A stretch of DNA of 64,000 bases from Paenarthrobacter sp. A20 (GCF_024168825.1 NZ_JALJWH010000001.1:2356001-2420000), one strand, 5' to 3'; shown: positions 1 through 8,413, counted from the first letter of the stretch. Made by a program: numbers and translations. The notes: generated from the letters alone by a model not told the origin.

Positions 1-323
1 AGTGCTTCCAGAATGGTGGCGCTTGTCTGGGATGCCAGATACAGCCACGAAAGGATGGGCACTGTGATCCCGGCCTGCCGCAGCGTGATGGCTTCGGTGA
101 GCTGGGCGGTTCCCAGCCAGTCAGCCCCTGCATCCACAGCGGTTTGCGCCACTTCCACCAGTCCGTGGCCGTACGCGTTTCCCTTCACCACGGCCATGAA
201 ATACGGGGCTTCGGTGCGCTTCTTAAGGGCTATGACATTGTCTGAAATCGCGGACAGGTCCACGGTGACCTGTCCGGAAAGGGCTGCCGGGGCAGCCGCT
301 TGATAGTGTGCATTACGTCTCAT
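1..323 (-). CDS. alr: Alanine racemase, N-terminal part (runs off the window)
   Basis: This is the first ~107 residues of a fold-type III PLP enzyme that interconverts L- and D-alanine for peptidoglycan. After a ~20-residue variable lead comes VDLSAISDNV, then VVKGNAYGHG at residues 45-54. That is the family's PLP-lysine motif (usually VVKADAYGHG), with Lys47 as the Schiff-base lysine. The ATG at 321-323 is preceded on the minus strand by TATAGT eight bases upstream, so the transcript is probably leaderless or nearly so. The gene is divergent from the permease gene. The C-terminal half lies outside the window. The family call is firm because of the motif; whether this is a biosynthetic or catabolic paralogue cannot be told. 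Confidence 0.9.
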   Translation of the reverse strand, partial: MRRNAHYQAAAPAALSGQVTVDLSAISDNVIALKKRTEAPYFMAVVKGNAYGHGLVEVAQTAVDAGADWLGTAQLTEAITLRQAGITVPILSWLYLASQTSATILEA

Positions 324-331
324 GGTTGAAC

Positions 332-337
332 ACTATA
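332..337 (-). promoter_or_regulatory. -10 box of alr (TATAGT)
   Basis: TATAGT on the minus strand lies 8 bases before the alr ATG, which places the transcription start at or next to the start codon. No clear -35 box is visible. Confidence 0.5.
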
Positions 338-421
338 GGTCATTTTGCACCGCGGTGAGAGGTGGCTCACATGCCAGTCTTGTGGAGGGGAAATCGAAAC
401 TACTTTGAAGGGACGTCAAGG

Positions 422-1948
422 GTGACTGTGCCTGTGAACACCAAAAACCCAGCGGCGGTGAGCGTCACGAGGCCGAGCCTCGGAGCCCAGCTTCTGCGCC
501 GCAAACCCATTGGCCAGATGGTCAGCGAGGCTGGAAGCAGCGAAGGCGGTACGCCGCTGGTCCGCAGCTTCGGCGTCCTCCAGCTGACCATGATCAGCGT
601 TGGCGCCACCCTCGGTACCGGCATCCTGGTCATCCTTGGCGAGTCCGTGCCGCTGGCAGGGCCAGCTATTTGGATCTCCTTCGTCATCGCCGGCCTCGCT
701 GCGCTGCTCTCCGCCGTGTCGTACGCCGAGATGGCCGGCCTGGTCCCGGTGGCAGGATCCAGTTACTCCTACTCCTACGCCACCATGGGCGAGGGCATGG
801 CCTGGATCTGTGGTTGGTGCCTGGTGCTGGAGTACGCAGTCTCCGTGGCGGCTGTTGCCGTGGGCGCGGGGCAGTACGTCAACGAAACCTTGGCCGCCTT
901 CGGACAGTTCCTGCCCGACGCAGTGAGCCAACCGCCCGGCGACGGCGGCATAGTCAACCTCCCCGCGATGGTCATCGTGGTGCTGGCCATGATCCTGCTG
1001 GTGCGCGGTGCACGGGAGAGCGCATGGATCAACACGGCCATTGTCATCATCAAGGTGGGCATTCTGATCTTCTTCTGCGCCGTGGCCTTCACCGCCTTCA
1101 CCGCAGGTAACTTCGAGCCACTCCTGCCCATGGGCGCCGCCGGTGTTTCAGCTGCCGCGTCCAGCGTCTTCTTCTCCTACATCGGCTTCGATGCCGCCTC
1201 CACGGCCGGCGAAGAAGCCAAGAACCCCAAGCGCGACCTGCCCCGGGCCATCATGCTCTCCATGGTGATCGTCACCAGCATCTACGTCCTGGTTGCCGTC
1301 GCAGCCATCGGTGCTCGCCCCTGGGACTGGTTCGACGGTACGGAAGCTGCCCTGGTGCAGATCCTGCACGAGATTACCGGCCAGCCGTGGATCGCGTTGG
1401 TCTTCTCCATCGGCGCTGTGCTTGCGATCGCCAGCATTGTGCTGACGGTTCTCTACGGCCAGACCCGCATCATGCTCTCCATGTCCCGCGACGGCATGGT
1501 GCCCAAAGTCTTCGGCCGCGTTTCCCGCCGTACCGGCACTCCGGTGGCTGGAACGCTGATCATCGGGACCGCCGTCGCCCTCACCGCAGGCTTGGTCCCG
1601 CTTGGTGCGCTGGCGGATGCCACCAGCATCGGCACGCTCTTCGCCTTCGCCCTGGTCAACGTGGCAGTCATCTACCTGAGGCGCAACCGGCCCGACCTTG
1701 AACGCAGCTTCCGGGTCCCGTTGTACCCGATCACGCCGATACTTGGCACACTCATGTGCGCCTACCTGATGCTCAACCTCGGCGCCGATACCTGGATCAC
1801 CTTCGGCGTGTGGATGCTGGTGGGCATCGCCATCTACTTCGGCTACGGACGCCGGAACTCAAAGGTAGCCGCGCTCAGCGAGCAGGACTACCGTGAACTA
1901 ACCACCAGGGCCGTGAGCCCGGAACCTGTGAAAGCAGAAAACTCATGA
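422..1948 (+). CDS. APC-family amino acid permease (YfnA/CAT-like)
   Basis: A cytoplasmic-membrane amino-acid transporter of the APC superfamily, ~508 residues with about 12 hydrophobic segments. Residues near the N terminus (LLRRKPIGQMV, then FGVLQLTMISVGATLGTGI) match the cationic amino-acid transporter/YfnA subgroup, with the glycine-rich kinked first helix. I chose GTG at 422 because GAAGGGA lies 8 bases upstream. ATG at 371 (with AGAGG upstream) and GTG at 362 are in-frame alternatives that add 17-20 residues. The stop overlaps the start of the flavin oxidase gene (ATGA), so the two are translationally coupled and the permease probably imports that enzyme's substrate. The substrate cannot be read from the sequence; a basic or aromatic amino acid is plausible. 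Confidence 0.85.
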   Translation: MTVPVNTKNPAAVSVTRPSLGAQLLRRKPIGQMVSEAGSSEGGTPLVRSFGVLQLTMISVGATLGTGILVILGESVPLAGPAIWISFVIAGLAALLSAVSYAEMAGLVPVAGSSYSYSYATMGEGMAWICGWCLVLEYAVSVAAVAVGAGQYVNETLAAFGQFLPDAVSQPPGDGGIVNLPAMVIVVLAMILLVRGARESAWINTAIVIIKVGILIFFCAVAFTAFTAGNFEPLLPMGAAGVSAAASSVFFSYIGFDAASTAGEEAKNPKRDLPRAIMLSMVIVTSIYVLVAVAAIGARPWDWFDGTEAALVQILHEITGQPWIALVFSIGAVLAIASIVLTVLYGQTRIMLSMSRDGMVPKVFGRVSRRTGTPVAGTLIIGTAVALTAGLVPLGALADATSIGTLFAFALVNVAVIYLRRNRPDLERSFRVPLYPITPILGTLMCAYLMLNLGADTWITFGVWMLVGIAIYFGYGRRNSKVAALSEQDYRELTTRAVSPEPVKAENS

Positions 1949-3645
1949 CCATCGCCACTGAACTTCCGCTCGTCGAAGCCCCCGCGGACGCGGCAGCCCA
2001 AGCACCCATCACCATGCTGAACCCGGACTTTCCCTTCAGCTATGACCACTATCTGGCGCACCCGGACGGCTTGGGCTCAGTCCCCGAGGAGCTCTACGGC
2101 ACGGAGGTGGCCATCATCGGCGCCGGCCTGTCCGGGCTGGTCACGGCGTATGAACTCATGAAGCTCGGCCTCAAGCCGGTCATCTACGAGGCCGACCAAA
2201 TCGGTGGCCGACTCCGGACGGCCAGCTTCCCCTCGGCTCCCGGCGTCGTGGCGGACCTTGGCGGCATGCGGTTCCCGGTGTCCGGCAAGGCCTTCTACCA
2301 CTACGTGGACCTGCTCGGCTTGAACACGAACGAGTTCCCCAACCCCATGGCGCCGGCAACGTCCAGCACCGTGATCGAGCTGGCGGGCAAGAAGCACTAC
2401 GCCACGACGGCCGAGGAACTTCCTGAGTTCTTCCGCGAAGTGGCAGAGGCCTGGAAGGCGGCAGTCAACGACGGCGCAGCCTTCGCCGAAATGCAGGAAG
2501 CCATCAAGGCCCGTGACACCAAGCGGATCAAGGAACTCTGGAACGCGCTGCTCCCGGAGCTCGATGAACAGACCTTCTACGGCTTCATCGCGGCCAGCAA
2601 GTCCTTCAAGGAAGCGGGCTTCGCGCACCGAGAGGCCTTCGGGCAAGTGGGTTTCGGCACCGGCGGCTGGGACACCGACTTCCCCAACTCCATCCTCGAA
2701 ATCCTCCGCGTGGTCTACACCGACGCGGACGACCAGCACCGCTCCATCGCGGGAGGAGCGCAAAGGCTCCCCGAGGCACTCTGGAACCACGCGCCGTCGA
2801 ACCTTACTTACTGGCCGGAAGGCACCTCGCTGGCGTCACTGCACTCCGGATCGCCCCGCGGTGCCGTGGACAACATCCGCCGCGCAGAGAACGGCGACCT
2901 CCTGGTCCGCGAAAACTGGGGTCGCGAAGCCACTTACCAGGCCGTGGTGACCACGTGCCAGTCCTGGCTGCTGTCCACGCGCATCCACACGGAGGAAGCG
3001 CTGTTCCCGGCAGAGCTGTGGACCGCTATCGAGCGCTCGCACTACATGCAGTCATCCAAGACGTTCGTGATGGTGGACCGGCCGTTCTGGAAGGACATCG
3101 ACCCGGAGACCGGGCGGGAAGTCCTGTCCATGACGCTCACCGACCGCCTCAACCGGGCAACGTACTTGCTCGACGACGGCCCGGACAAGCCCGCTGTCAT
3201 GCTCCTGTCCTACACGTGGAACGATGACGCGCTGAAGTGGCTGGCCCTGAGCGCTGAGGAGCGGGTCAAGCTGATGCTGCATTCGCTGCAGCAGATCTAC
3301 CCGGGTGTGGACATCGCCAGCCACATCGTTGGGCAGCCGATCACTGTGTCATGGGAGGCCGACCCCAACTTCATGGGCGCCTTCAAGGCCAACCTGCCGG
3401 GCCATTACCGGTACCAGCAGCGTCTGTTCACACACTTCAAGCAGGATCAGCTGCCGGAGAGCCAGCGTGGCATCTTCCTCGCCGGGGATGATGTTTCCTT
3501 CACCGCCGGTTGGGCAGAGGGTGCCGTGACCACCGGCCTCAACGCAGTGTGGGGCGTGGTGAACCACCTGGGTGGCTCCTCCGTTGCCGGGAACCCGGGA
3601 CCGGGTGACCTGCTGGACGAACTGGGCCCGATTTCCCTGGACTGA
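1945..3645 (+). CDS. FAD-dependent amino acid 2-monooxygenase/oxidase, IaaM-like
   Basis: A 566-residue flavin monoamine-oxidase superfamily enzyme. VAIIGAGLSG near residues 55-64, followed by YEA and IGGRLRT, is the FAD-binding Rossmann segment. GDDVSFTAGWAEGA near residue 513, followed by TGLNAVWGV, is the C-terminal flavin-binding signature seen in tryptophan 2-monooxygenase (IaaM) and L-lysine 2-monooxygenase. These enzymes oxidatively decarboxylate an amino acid to the amide. The length also fits that group (~550-570) and exceeds typical L-amino-acid oxidases. No signal peptide is evident. It overlaps the upstream permease by 4 bases. No amidase (IaaH/DavA type) is adjacent, so the product's fate is unknown. 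A plain L-amino-acid oxidase remains possible. Confidence 0.8.
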   Translation: MTIATELPLVEAPADAAAQAPITMLNPDFPFSYDHYLAHPDGLGSVPEELYGTEVAIIGAGLSGLVTAYELMKLGLKPVIYEADQIGGRLRTASFPSAPGVVADLGGMRFPVSGKAFYHYVDLLGLNTNEFPNPMAPATSSTVIELAGKKHYATTAEELPEFFREVAEAWKAAVNDGAAFAEMQEAIKARDTKRIKELWNALLPELDEQTFYGFIAASKSFKEAGFAHREAFGQVGFGTGGWDTDFPNSILEILRVVYTDADDQHRSIAGGAQRLPEALWNHAPSNLTYWPEGTSLASLHSGSPRGAVDNIRRAENGDLLVRENWGREATYQAVVTTCQSWLLSTRIHTEEALFPAELWTAIERSHYMQSSKTFVMVDRPFWKDIDPETGREVLSMTLTDRLNRATYLLDDGPDKPAVMLLSYTWNDDALKWLALSAEERVKLMLHSLQQIYPGVDIASHIVGQPITVSWEADPNFMGAFKANLPGHYRYQQRLFTHFKQDQLPESQRGIFLAGDDVSFTAGWAEGAVTTGLNAVWGVVNHLGGSSVAGNPGPGDLLDELGPISLD

Positions 3646-3673
3646 TCCCGGCCAGGCCTCGCGCATCCAGCGT

Positions 3674-4192
3674 TTAGGCGTGCATTTCCCGGTGCGCCGC
3701 CGCGAGTTCCTTGTAGTGGGCTGCGTTGTGCTTCACGCCCTCGAATTCCTCGTCCGTGAGTTCACGGCGGACCTTGGCGGGAACTCCGGCCACGAGGGAG
3801 CGGGGCGGAATGACCGTGCCTTCCAGGACCAAGGCGCCGGCGGCAATGAGCGAGCCCGTGCCAATCACTGCGCCGTTGAGTATGGTGGCGCTCATGCCGA
3901 TCAGGCAGTCGTCCTCCACAGTGCAGCCGTGGACCACGGCGCTGTGCCCCACGGAGACGCGCTCGCCGACGCTGCACGGGAAGCCAGGGTCAGCGTGCAG
4001 GACCACATTGTCCTGGAGGTTGGAACCGGCGCCGACGTTGATGGCGGCTGTGTCTGCGCGGACGGAGACGCCGTAGAAGGCGCTGGAGTCCTGGGCCAAT
4101 GTTGCCTTGCCGATGATGGACGCAGTGGGCGCAACGAAGGCGGATTCATGGATGGCCGGGGTGTCTCCGGCGAAAGTGTATGAGGGGGCCAT
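3674..4192 (-). CDS. Gamma-carbonic anhydrase family protein (left-handed beta-helix)
   Basis: A 172-residue protein built of hexapeptide repeats (for example VGAGSN, LIGMSA, IGTGSL), which fold into a left-handed beta-helix and usually trimerise. His66 (NVVLHAD) and His83 and His88 (VGHSAVVH) sit where the three zinc ligands of gamma-class carbonic anhydrases are found. The short C-terminal helix (residues ~145-172) is typical. Many close relatives (PaaY, CaiE, YrdA types) have no proven anhydrase activity, so the reaction is inferred. The gene lies 9 bases after the methyltransferase stop, but TAGGCT six bases upstream of its ATG suggests its own leaderless promoter. It converges with the oxidase gene. 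Confidence 0.85.
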   Translation of the reverse strand: MAPSYTFAGDTPAIHESAFVAPTASIIGKATLAQDSSAFYGVSVRADTAAINVGAGSNLQDNVVLHADPGFPCSVGERVSVGHSAVVHGCTVEDDCLIGMSATILNGAVIGTGSLIAAGALVLEGTVIPPRSLVAGVPAKVRRELTDEEFEGVKHNAAHYKELAAAHREMHA

Positions 4193-4198
4193 GGAGCC

Positions 4199-4204
4199 AG
4201 CCTA
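4199..4204 (-). promoter_or_regulatory. -10 box TAGGCT before the gamma-carbonic anhydrase gene
   Basis: TAGGCT on the minus strand is followed by six bases and then the ATG, which predicts a leaderless mRNA. It overlaps the last codon of the upstream methyltransferase gene. Confidence 0.45.
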
Positions 4205-4885
4205 CTTCCCAAGTAGGTCGCAGTTGGGTGCGGGGGTGCGGAGGACCAGGAATTGGTAGTGCTGGACCCAGTTGCCCGCGCCGGGACCGGACTCCACTCC
4301 CACACCCTCAGGCCACGTCCGGAAATGCTCGATCGAGCCGTGCTCACCAAAGGTCCGGCGCACGGTGTCGTCACTGCGGCGGCTGAAGAACCGCCGCGGT
4401 TCGTCGAGGTCCTCCGGGTTGAGGACCTCGCAGTCCTCACCTGACCAGAGCCCGACGGCGATTGGCGCACCAGGTGCGGCGACCCGCGCCAGTTCGCGGA
4501 CGACGTCGTGAATTCCGCTGTTGGGGACATGAAGCAGAGTGCTCATGGTCCACACGGCCGAGAACACGGAATCCGCAAACGGCAGGCTGCGCCCGCTCGC
4601 AACCGACGCCTCCAGCCCGGCCGAGCACGCCACGTGAACGCTCTCCGAGGACAAGTCCACGCCGGTGTAGTGCAGCCCTGCCAGGACAAACTCCACGCCC
4701 TCAACACCCGTGCCGCATCCGAGCTCGAACAATGAATGCCGGTGTTCGGTCTTCAGCAGCCGGATGAACCACTCCCGGCACTGAACCCGATGCGGCGTCA
4801 GCGCACGGGTGTTCCGGACCGGAGCCTGGCGGTCGTAGAAGGCGGCCAGGTCTGCTTCGTGGTCGGCCTCGGGAATGCCGTGCAT
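4202..4885 (-). CDS. Class I SAM-dependent methyltransferase
   Basis: A 227-residue Rossmann-fold methyltransferase. LFELGCGTG at residues 52-60 is motif I, which binds S-adenosylmethionine. VDLSSESV is the acidic end of beta-strand 2, SLPFADSVFSAVW is the motif II region, and VRELARVAAPGAPIAVGLW resembles the strand-5 segment of UbiE/Methyltransf_11 proteins. The substrate is unknown. It lies between purU and the gamma-carbonic anhydrase gene, with 21 and 9 base gaps. TAAGCT six bases before the ATG predicts a leaderless start. Nothing in the sequence ties its substrate to folate metabolism, so I give only the fold-level function. Confidence 0.8.
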   Translation of the reverse strand: MHGIPEADHEADLAAFYDRQAPVRNTRALTPHRVQCREWFIRLLKTEHRHSLFELGCGTGVEGVEFVLAGLHYTGVDLSSESVHVACSAGLEASVASGRSLPFADSVFSAVWTMSTLLHVPNSGIHDVVRELARVAAPGAPIAVGLWSGEDCEVLNPEDLDEPRRFFSRRSDDTVRRTFGEHGSIEHFRTWPEGVGVESGPGAGNWVQHYQFLVLRTPAPNCDLLGK

Positions 4886-4891
4886 ACCCTC

Positions 4892-4897
4892 AGCTTA
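4892..4897 (-). promoter_or_regulatory. -10 box TAAGCT before the methyltransferase gene
   Basis: TAAGCT on the minus strand, six bases, then ATG. The same hexamer and spacing occur before the thiolase gene at 57.8 kb. Confidence 0.45.
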
Positions 4898-4906
4898 GGA
4901 GTGGCG

Positions 4907-5758
4907 CTAGTTGAACACCACGGTCCGGGTGCCGTCCAGGAGCACGCGGTGTTCGGCGTGCCACTGAACTGCTTGGGTCAGCGTACGGCCTTCGACGTCG
5001 CGGCCCATCTGGACAAACTGTGCAGCTGTGCGGGCGTGGTCAACGCGGATGACTTCCTGCTCGATGATCGGCCCCTCGTCCAGGTCCGCCGTCACATAGT
5101 GGGCGGTGGCGCCGATGATCTTCACACCGCGGGCGTGGGCCTGGTGGTACGGCTTGGCGCCCTTGAAGGAGGGAAGGAACGAGTGGTGGATGTTGATGGC
5201 CTTGCCGTTCAACTCCGTGCAGAGATCGTTGGAGAGGACCTGCATGTACCGGGCCAGGACGGTCAGTTCCACGTCGTGTTCGGCGATGAGCTTCAGGAGC
5301 TCCGCCTCGGCCTGCGGCTTGGTTTCCGGCGTCACTGGGATGTGGTGGAACGGAATGCCGTAGAACTCCGCCAACGACTCAAGGTCCCGGTGGTTGGACA
5401 CGATGGCCGGCACGTCGATGGGCAGGGTGCCGGTGCGCTGCTGGAACAGGAGGTCGTTCAGGCAGTGCGCGTCCTTGGAGCACAGGATGATGGTGCGGAC
5501 CTTTTCGCCAACAGGATTGATCTGCCAGGTCATACCGAACGATTCGGCTACAGGACGCAGCGCGGTGGCCAGTTCGTCCTGGGAGGACGACGTCGATGCC
5601 TCCACGCGCATGAAAAAGTTGCCTGTGCTGGGGCTTCCGTACTGCTGGGAATCGGCGATATTGCAGCCGGCCTCCAGCAGGGCTCCGGCTACCGCGTGGA
5701 CGATGCCGGGGCGGTCGGGGCAGGAAAGTGTTACTACGAAAGCGGTGGATTCAGTCAC
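4907..5758 (-). CDS. purU: Formyltetrahydrofolate deformylase
   Basis: Hydrolyses 10-formyl-THF to formate and THF, supplying formate to PurT-type purine synthesis and balancing the one-carbon pool. The N terminus (residues ~6-85, LSCPDRPGIVHAVAGALLEAG) is an ACT-like regulatory domain. The C terminus is a formyltransferase fold with INIHHSFLPSF at residues 188-198 and TADLDEGPI near 222-230, which carry the catalytic His and Asp. At 283 residues it matches E. coli PurU (280). The GTG at 5756-5758 is chosen because the ACT domain begins right after it and TAGGCT lies seven bases upstream. Divergent from the ZTP riboswitch and glyA. Confidence 0.95.
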   Translation of the reverse strand: MTESTAFVVTLSCPDRPGIVHAVAGALLEAGCNIADSQQYGSPSTGNFFMRVEASTSSSQDELATALRPVAESFGMTWQINPVGEKVRTIILCSKDAHCLNDLLFQQRTGTLPIDVPAIVSNHRDLESLAEFYGIPFHHIPVTPETKPQAEAELLKLIAEHDVELTVLARYMQVLSNDLCTELNGKAINIHHSFLPSFKGAKPYHQAHARGVKIIGATAHYVTADLDEGPIIEQEVIRVDHARTAAQFVQMGRDVEGRTLTQAVQWHAEHRVLLDGTRTVVFN

Positions 5759-5765
5759 ACGATCA

Positions 5766-5771
5766 AGCCTA
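5766..5771 (-). promoter_or_regulatory. -10 box TAGGCT of purU (leaderless)
   Basis: TAGGCT on the minus strand, seven bases, then the purU GTG. It lies about 18 bases from the plus-strand TACTGT box that appears to serve the riboswitch, so the two divergent promoters overlap. Confidence 0.5.
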
Positions 5772-5788
5772 CCTGTGCTGCGTTGTTG

Positions 5789-5794
5789 TACTGT
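5789..5794 (+). promoter_or_regulatory. -10 box TACTGT for the glyA riboswitch transcript
   Basis: TACTGT ends about 6-7 bases before the GGGTCGC that opens the ZTP aptamer. Transcription would therefore begin at the first conserved bases of the aptamer. No strong -35 is visible. Confidence 0.4.
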
Positions 5795-5796
5795 TA

Positions 5797-5874
5797 ACGG
5801 GTCGCAACTGGCGTTGGGTGGACTACCACCAGGGAGCGGCAATCATGAAGACCACGGATCGTACGCCTGGGCCG
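5797..5874 (+). ncRNA. ZTP (pfl) riboswitch upstream of glyA
   Basis: The segment contains the conserved blocks of the pfl motif in order: GGGTCGCAACTGGCG (from 5799), then GGTGGACTACCACCAGGGAG (5817-5836, a hairpin with the invariant purine-rich 3' side), a variable linker, and GTACGCCTGGGCC at 5861-5873, which supplies the pseudoknot strand. This RNA class binds ZTP/ZMP, which accumulate when 10-formyl-THF is limiting, and turns on one-carbon and purine genes. glyA and folD are classic targets. The expression platform between 5875 and the glyA GTG is not obvious. A stem between GGTCATGT (5877) and ACGTGACC is possible, but no U-tract follows it. Confidence 0.88.
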
Positions 5875-5994
5875 AGGGTCATGTCTTACCGCTGCACGCA
5901 CGTGACCGATCCCTCCGTCAAAAAAGGGGCGCGGGAATGCTGCTGCCGGTAGCCTGACCTGTAGCACCACCCGTTGCCTAGCCAGGAGATTTCC

Positions 5995-7290
5995 GTGACT
6001 ACCACAACCACTTCCGCGTCTGTCAGCAACCAGTCGCTCGCCGATCTCGATCCCGAGATCGCAGCAGTCCTCAACCAGGAACTTGGCCGCCAGCGCGGCA
6101 CCCTGGAAATGATTGCGTCCGAAAACTTTGCGCCCCGCGCGGTGATGGAAGCCCAGGGCTCCGTCCTGACCAACAAGTACGCCGAGGGCTACCCGGGCCG
6201 CCGCTACTACGGCGGTTGTGAATACGTCGACGTCGCTGAGCAGCTCGCCATCGACCGCGTCAAGGAACTGTTCGGCGCGGAGTACGCCAACGTCCAGCCG
6301 CACTCCGGCGCCCAGGCAAACGCTGCAGCACTGTCCGCCATGATCACCCCGGGCGATAAGATTCTTGGTCTTTCCCTGGCACACGGCGGTCACTTGACCC
6401 ACGGCATGAAGCTCAACTTCTCCGGCAAGCTCTACAACGTAGCTGCCTACCAGGTTGAAGAAGACAACTTCCGCATTGACATGGACAAGCTCCGCGAGCA
6501 GGCCATCGCTGAGAAGCCCCAGGTCATCATCGCCGGCTGGTCCGCGTACCCCCGCCACCTCGACTTTGCTGCCTTCCGCTCCATCGCGGACGAAGTTGGC
6601 GCACTCCTGTGGACGGACATGGCGCACTTCGCCGGTCTGGTTGCAGCCGGTCTGCACCCGAGCCCGGTCCCGTACTCCGACGTCGTCACCTCCACGGTGC
6701 ACAAGACCCTCGCAGGTCCGCGTTCCGGTGTGATCCTTGGCAAGCAGGAGTGGGCCAAGAAGCTCAACTCCAGCGTCTTCCCGGGCCAGCAGGGCGGGCC
6801 GCTCATGCACGTGATCGCGGCCAAGGCTGTCGCGTTCAAGATCGCCGCTGGCGAGGAGTTCAAGGAACGCCAGGAGCGCGTCCTCGAAGGTGCCAAGATT
6901 ATCGCAGACCGCCTGAACCAGTCCGATGTTGCCGAGGCCGGAGTTTCGGTCCTGACCGGCGGCACCGACGTTCACTTGGTCCTGGTTGACCTCCGCAACT
7001 CGCAGCTGGATGGTCAGCAGGCCGAAGACCTCCTGCACTCGGCGGGCATCACTGTGAACCGCAACTCTGTTCCGTTCGATCCCCGCCCGCCGATGGTCAC
7101 CTCCGGCCTCCGCATCGGTACGCCTGCCCTGGCTACCCGCGGGTTCGGTGCCACCGAGTTCACCGAGGTTGCCGAGATCATCGCCACCGCGCTCAAGGCA
7201 GGCTCCGCCGCCGACGTCGAAAGCCTCCAGGCCCGCGTCGACAAACTGGCCGCTGACTTCCCGCTGTACCCGCAGCACGAGCAGTGGTAA
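5995..7290 (+). CDS. glyA: Serine hydroxymethyltransferase
   Basis: PLP enzyme that moves the serine side-chain carbon to THF, giving glycine and 5,10-methylene-THF. It has 431 residues. [14 protein letters not shown] contains the Schiff-base Lys237. HSGAQAN (residues 103-109) and [13 protein letters not shown] (208-220) are family signatures. I chose GTG at 5995 because CAGGAG lies six bases upstream; the longer TTG reading at 5974 would start inside the leader. The gene follows the ZTP riboswitch by ~120 bases and is followed by folD after a hairpin, so it is probably the direct riboswitch target. Confidence 0.96.
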   Translation: MTTTTTSASVSNQSLADLDPEIAAVLNQELGRQRGTLEMIASENFAPRAVMEAQGSVLTNKYAEGYPGRRYYGGCEYVDVAEQLAIDRVKELFGAEYANVQPHSGAQANAAALSAMITPGDKILGLSLAHGGHLTHGMKLNFSGKLYNVAAYQVEEDNFRIDMDKLREQAIAEKPQVIIAGWSAYPRHLDFAAFRSIADEVGALLWTDMAHFAGLVAAGLHPSPVPYSDVVTSTVHKTLAGPRSGVILGKQEWAKKLNSSVFPGQQGGPLMHVIAAKAVAFKIAAGEEFKERQERVLEGAKIIADRLNQSDVAEAGVSVLTGGTDVHLVLVDLRNSQLDGQQAEDLLHSAGITVNRNSVPFDPRPPMVTSGLRIGTPALATRGFGATEFTEVAEIIATALKAGSAADVESLQARVDKLAADFPLYPQHEQW

Positions 7291-7337
7291 ACGGCCTCGC
7301 TGCTAAAGCATCACCCGGGCACTGAACCGGAGCCTAC

Positions 7338-7371
7338 GGGATCCGCCGCCACACCTACGGCGGCGGGTCCC
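7338..7371 (+). terminator. Strong hairpin between glyA and folD
   Basis: Thirteen-base arms (GGGATCCGCCGCC and GGCGGCGGGTCCC, one G-U pair) close an eight-base loop. No U-tract follows, so it is either a GC-rich actinobacterial-style terminator/attenuator or an mRNA-stabilising stem that separates glyA from folD. Confidence 0.6.
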
Positions 7372-7432
7372 GTTGGCATGAGCCTGTCAAAGGCTTTCGA
7401 ACATAGGTCACCCACCAGAAAGAGCAGATGGA

Positions 7433-8326
7433 ATGACACAGTCCACCGCACAGATCCTTGACGGCAAGGCCACCGCCGCAGCCATCAAGGCAGAACTGAC
7501 CACTCGCGTTTCCGTCCTGGCCGCCAAGGGAATCGTCCCCGGCCTGGGCACCATCCTGGTGGGCTCGGACCCCGGCAGTACCTGGTACGTCGGCGGCAAG
7601 CACAAGGACTGCGCCGAGGTTGGCATCCAGTCCATCCGCCGCGACCTCCCCGAGGACATCAGCCAGGAAGACCTCCTGGAGGTTGTCCGCGAGCTCAACG
7701 ACAACCCCGAATGCACTGGCTACATCGTCCAGCTTCCGCTTCCCAAACACATTGACCAGGACGTCATCCTGGAAGCCATGGACCCGGACAAGGACGCCGA
7801 CGGCCTGCACCCCATGAACCTTGGCCGCCTGGTGGCCAACGTGAACGGCGAGATGAAGTCCCCGCTGCCCTGCACGCCCAAGGGCTGTGTGGAGTTGCTC
7901 CGCCGCCACAACATCGAACTCAAGGGCAAGCGTGTCCTGGTGGTTGGCCGCGGCGTCACCATCGGCCGCCCCATCGGCCTCCTGTTGACCCGTAAGGAAG
8001 TCAACGCCACGGTCATCCTGGCCCACACCGGAACGGTGGACCTGCCCGCAGAACTCAAGCAGGCCGACGTCGTGATTGCCGCTGCCGGCGTGCCGCACAT
8101 GATCAAGGCTGAAGACCTCAAGCCGGGCGCAATCGTGCTCGACGTCGGCGTCAGCCGCGTGGACGATGGCAACGGTAAAGCTGTTGTCACCGGAGACGTG
8201 GATCCGGCCGCTGCCGACGTCGCCGCCTGGCTGTCCCCGAACCCGGGCGGCGTGGGTCCGATGACCCGTGCCATGCTGCTCGCTAACGTCGTGGAGAGCG
8301 CAGAGCGCCAGGCAGGCATCGCCTAG
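7433..8326 (+). CDS. folD: Bifunctional methylene-THF dehydrogenase/cyclohydrolase
   Basis: Converts 5,10-methylene-THF to 10-formyl-THF through methenyl-THF using NADP+. It has 297 residues, the usual size. [15 protein letters not shown] places the catalytic lysine at Lys56. GYIVQLPLP and DKDADGLHP are the folate-site signatures. [13 protein letters not shown] near residues 167-179 is the NADP-binding turn; the common Ser after VVGR is Gly here. [11 protein letters not shown] near the C terminus completes the pattern. It lies 142 bases after glyA with a hairpin in the gap and ends before a clear terminator, so expression may be partly separate from glyA. Confidence 0.96.
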   Translation: MTQSTAQILDGKATAAAIKAELTTRVSVLAAKGIVPGLGTILVGSDPGSTWYVGGKHKDCAEVGIQSIRRDLPEDISQEDLLEVVRELNDNPECTGYIVQLPLPKHIDQDVILEAMDPDKDADGLHPMNLGRLVANVNGEMKSPLPCTPKGCVELLRRHNIELKGKRVLVVGRGVTIGRPIGLLLTRKEVNATVILAHTGTVDLPAELKQADVVIAAAGVPHMIKAEDLKPGAIVLDVGVSRVDDGNGKAVVTGDVDPAAADVAAWLSPNPGGVGPMTRAMLLANVVESAERQAGIA

Positions 8327-8346
8327 GTTCACACGCGCTAAACGAG

Positions 8347-8382
8347 AGGGCTCTTGCAACAATATGTGCAAGAGCCCTTTCA
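8347..8382 (+). terminator. Rho-independent terminator after folD
   Basis: A perfect 12-base stem (AGGGCTCTTGCA / TGCAAGAGCCCT) with an eight-base loop, followed by TT. It also lies just upstream of the promoter of the next ABC transporter operon. Confidence 0.8.
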
Positions 8383-8406
8383 CATGTCGGTGGGCGCTAC
8401 TAGTCT
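8379..8406 (+). promoter_or_regulatory. Promoter of the ABC-2 exporter operon
   Basis: TTCACA at 8379-8384 and TAGTCT at 8401-8406 with a 16-base spacer. Seven bases separate the -10 box from a GTG codon in frame with the ATPase, which suggests a leaderless transcript. Confidence 0.6.
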
Positions 8407-8413
8407 GCTGAGG

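Noticed and set aside
5797..5994. Glycine riboswitch before glyA
   Set aside because: The conserved blocks are those of the ZTP/pfl motif; the glycine aptamer core is absent.
5794..7278. A 494-codon minus-strand frame opposite glyA and the riboswitch
   Set aside because: Pure shadow of glyA, with no ribosome site or recognisable motif.
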